From Puniceicoccales bacterium (lineage in GTDB: Bacteria > Verrucomicrobiota > Verrucomicrobiia > Opitutales > JAIRLG01): a stretch of 16,240 bases of DNA. Where the stretch lies: the NCBI GenBank assembly GCA_031255915.1, contig JAIRRP010000037.1, positions 1 through 16,240 on the forward strand, in the 5' to 3' direction. Made by a program: the position numbers and the translations under genes. Below, one piece after another: positions 14,881 to 16,240 of the stretch. The notes below the pieces were generated by a model. It searched no databases. It was not told where the DNA came from and saw only the letters and a program-made list of their open reading frames with translations. Each line of letters begins with the position of its first letter. Positions within the stretch are counted from its first letter, which is position 1.

Positions 14881-16110
14881 TTATGCCGAGCGCAAGCGCT
14901 CATGGTGACGGAGGCACCAAAATCCGATGGATGAGAGCGAAATCATGATGGCTGCAATGGTGACGACGCAGTGCAAAGACTGAGTCCATTCCAAGAGCGC
15001 ATAGCCGATGAATGGCGATAGAAAGCTGCGCAATCCGAATTCGGATGCGCTGACACTGGCGTAGTCGCAACGGGTCTCTTCCGGTGCGATCTTGGTGACC
15101 CAGAGGCTCCAGGCGATGACGCCGCCGCCGTAGGCAATCCCGATAAAGCAAGCACCGATTAATATCCAAAAAGGAGATGAAGGGATGAAATAGAATAAAA
15201 TTCCTAAGAGAAGTGTGGTATTGATCCATAACTTCATGCGGACGAGCGATACGCGATCGAAGATATGTCCCCATATCTTTGAGCTCAAGATACGAAATAA
15301 CGAAGGCACGACGCATGTGAGGAGCATGGCCCAATGGTTCGAGAAGCAGAGTCCATAACGGTCACTGACGACATATTCGACGCGAAGGGGAATTGTCATT
15401 TGATTGGCAATGCCTTCAAGGGCCCAGATGATGATGATGGCACTGAAGAGCTTATCTTTCCACAGTAGGCTGAAATTGGTCAGCGCATGGTGGCCGAGAT
15501 TTGTCAAAATTTTTCTCGATGGAATTTTTAGAAAACTTATGGCACTGCCGAGCGCCGAAAGTGCAATGATAAAGAGAATCCATCGGTAAGCTTCCAGGTG
15601 CCTATCGAGCCATTTTCCCGCCAATAGAGAGAATAGGACGCTTGTTGTGGCGAGAAAAAACATAGAGCATCCCAATTTTGCTCCTCGTTCAGAAGGGGCA
15701 TAATTATGCCCATAGACATCGATCATGATGGAGATTTGTTGTTTATAAATAAACCGTGCCGCGACGATGAGGGCGAGGTAGGTGCCAGAGTGGTGCGTCA
15801 TCGCAGCGGCGAGGAAGCAACCCGCGACGATGAAAAAATAAAAGGAAGCAGCTTGCATGCTGGTCCAAGAAGTGTGCGCCATCCATTTCATGACGATGGG
15901 AGCGCAGAGTAGTCCTGCGAAACCGGAGGAAGACAGGAGGGACTTTTCCAGGGCATTCATGTGGAAGACGCGTATGGCGATTAGGAGAACATAGGTTTTG
16001 ACTCCAGTTTCTAAAATGCCTTGAAATATCTGCCGCAGCGTGTCGTATCGAAAAGTGAGGCGCGAACGTTCTGACAGCGGAAGTTCAACATGGGTGCGGT
16101 TTTTTTGCAT
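14881..16110 (-). CDS. MFS transporter (second, unrelated family)
   Basis: This 409-residue protein is almost entirely hydrophobic segments (about twelve) with short loops and a basic N-terminal tail of about 25 residues. Major-facilitator features are the duplicated architecture, the KWMAHTS and GHIFDRVSLVRMK loops, and the GIAYGGGVIAW glycine-rich helix late in the protein. It shares no obvious motif sequence with the MFS gene at 10739-12019. The substrate is unknown and the location is the inner membrane. It begins with ATG at 16110 without a Shine-Dalgarno. The stop (14881-14883) is 39 nt before the pheT ATG, so the two may be cotranscribed. Its upstream neighbour ends 24 nt away. Confidence 0.85.
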   Translation of the reverse strand: MQKNRTHVELPLSERSRLTFRYDTLRQIFQGILETGVKTYVLLIAIRVFHMNALEKSLLSSSGFAGLLCAPIVMKWMAHTSWTSMQAASFYFFIVAGCFLAAAMTHHSGTYLALIVAARFIYKQQISIMIDVYGHNYAPSERGAKLGCSMFFLATTSVLFSLLAGKWLDRHLEAYRWILFIIALSALGSAISFLKIPSRKILTNLGHHALTNFSLLWKDKLFSAIIIIWALEGIANQMTIPLRVEYVVSDRYGLCFSNHWAMLLTCVVPSLFRILSSKIWGHIFDRVSLVRMKLWINTTLLLGILFYFIPSSPFWILIGACFIGIAYGGGVIAWSLWVTKIAPEETRCDYASVSASEFGLRSFLSPFIGYALLEWTQSLHCVVTIAAIMISLSSIGFWCLRHHERLRSA

Positions 16111-16134
16111 AGGAACGGGATAAATTAATGGCCT

Positions 16135-16240
16135 TTAGGGTCGTTGCTGCGGCAGGAGTTGGCAAAAACAGTCCAAATGGCGGATACCATCGAAGTCGGT
16201 ATCGTCACGGATCCATTGCCAATCATCATATCCCAGCTGT
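16135..16240 (-). CDS. C-terminal end of an unidentified gene (runs off the right edge)
   Basis: On the minus strand an open frame enters at the window edge and stops at TAA (16135-16137), giving the last 34 residues of a protein. They contain LGYDDWQWIRDD, then TDFDGIRHLDCFCQLL and a short QQRP end. The aromatic-acidic WIRDDTDFDGIR pattern resembles the D-x-DL-x-x-LR end common in tetratricopeptide-repeat proteins, which is only a guess. The frame is 24 nt upstream of the MFS gene on the same strand, which fits an operon. The 5' part lies outside the window. Confidence 0.5.
   Translation of the reverse strand, partial: QLGYDDWQWIRDDTDFDGIRHLDCFCQLLPQQRP

Overview
The window looks like a chromosomal segment of a Gram-negative bacterium. 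Outer-membrane genes show this: an LpxI-type lipid A enzyme, a LolC/E-type lipoprotein-release permease and type II secretion pseudopilins. The 7TM-HD phosphodiesterase, LpxI and two unrelated MFS carriers would suit a Verrucomicrobiota/PVC or a host-associated lineage, but nothing here fixes the taxon. Base composition is moderate and gene density is high.

Layout. A short plus-strand block (31-3094) holds a membrane-anchored LTA-synthase/sulfatase-family protein, then gspG and gspH, whose stop and start codons overlap. A doubtful open frame follows (3098-3448, with one internal TAG). From 3431 to the right edge every recognisable gene is on the minus strand. In transcription order these are: the end of an unidentified gene at the right edge, an MFS carrier, pheT, a second MFS carrier, a doubtful 104-codon ORF, mutL, a 7TM-HD phosphohydrolase (PgpH-like), lpxI and a lolC/E-type permease. 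The last three are packed tightly: the HD gene overlaps lpxI by 32 nt, and lpxI overlaps lolC by an ATGA.

The most striking content is a family of four copies of a roughly 132-bp nested palindrome (near 3155-3288, 7934-8065, 10145-10279 and 14071-14202). A 14-15 bp outer stem encloses three hairpin arms, so a single strand could fold into a cloverleaf. An asymmetric tail of about 23 nt follows one side of the outer stem. The copies differ mainly by paired, compensatory changes in the stems and by loop changes. One copy lies in frame inside pheT, adding about 45 residues in the linker between the N-terminal B1 region and the B3/B4 domain. A second lies in an open frame continuous with the 5' end of the HD-phosphohydrolase gene. 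A third lies in the open frame after gspH. The fourth is intergenic, upstream of mutL. This behaviour resembles Rickettsia palindromic elements, which also insert in frame into protein genes, but I do not recognise this sequence family.

Functionally the genes cover envelope biogenesis (lipid A precursor, lipoprotein export, phosphoglycerol-type modification, secretion pseudopilins), c-di-AMP turnover, mismatch repair, translation (PheRS beta) and transport. MutL keeps its ATPase motifs but seems to have lost the C-terminal endonuclease metal-site motifs.
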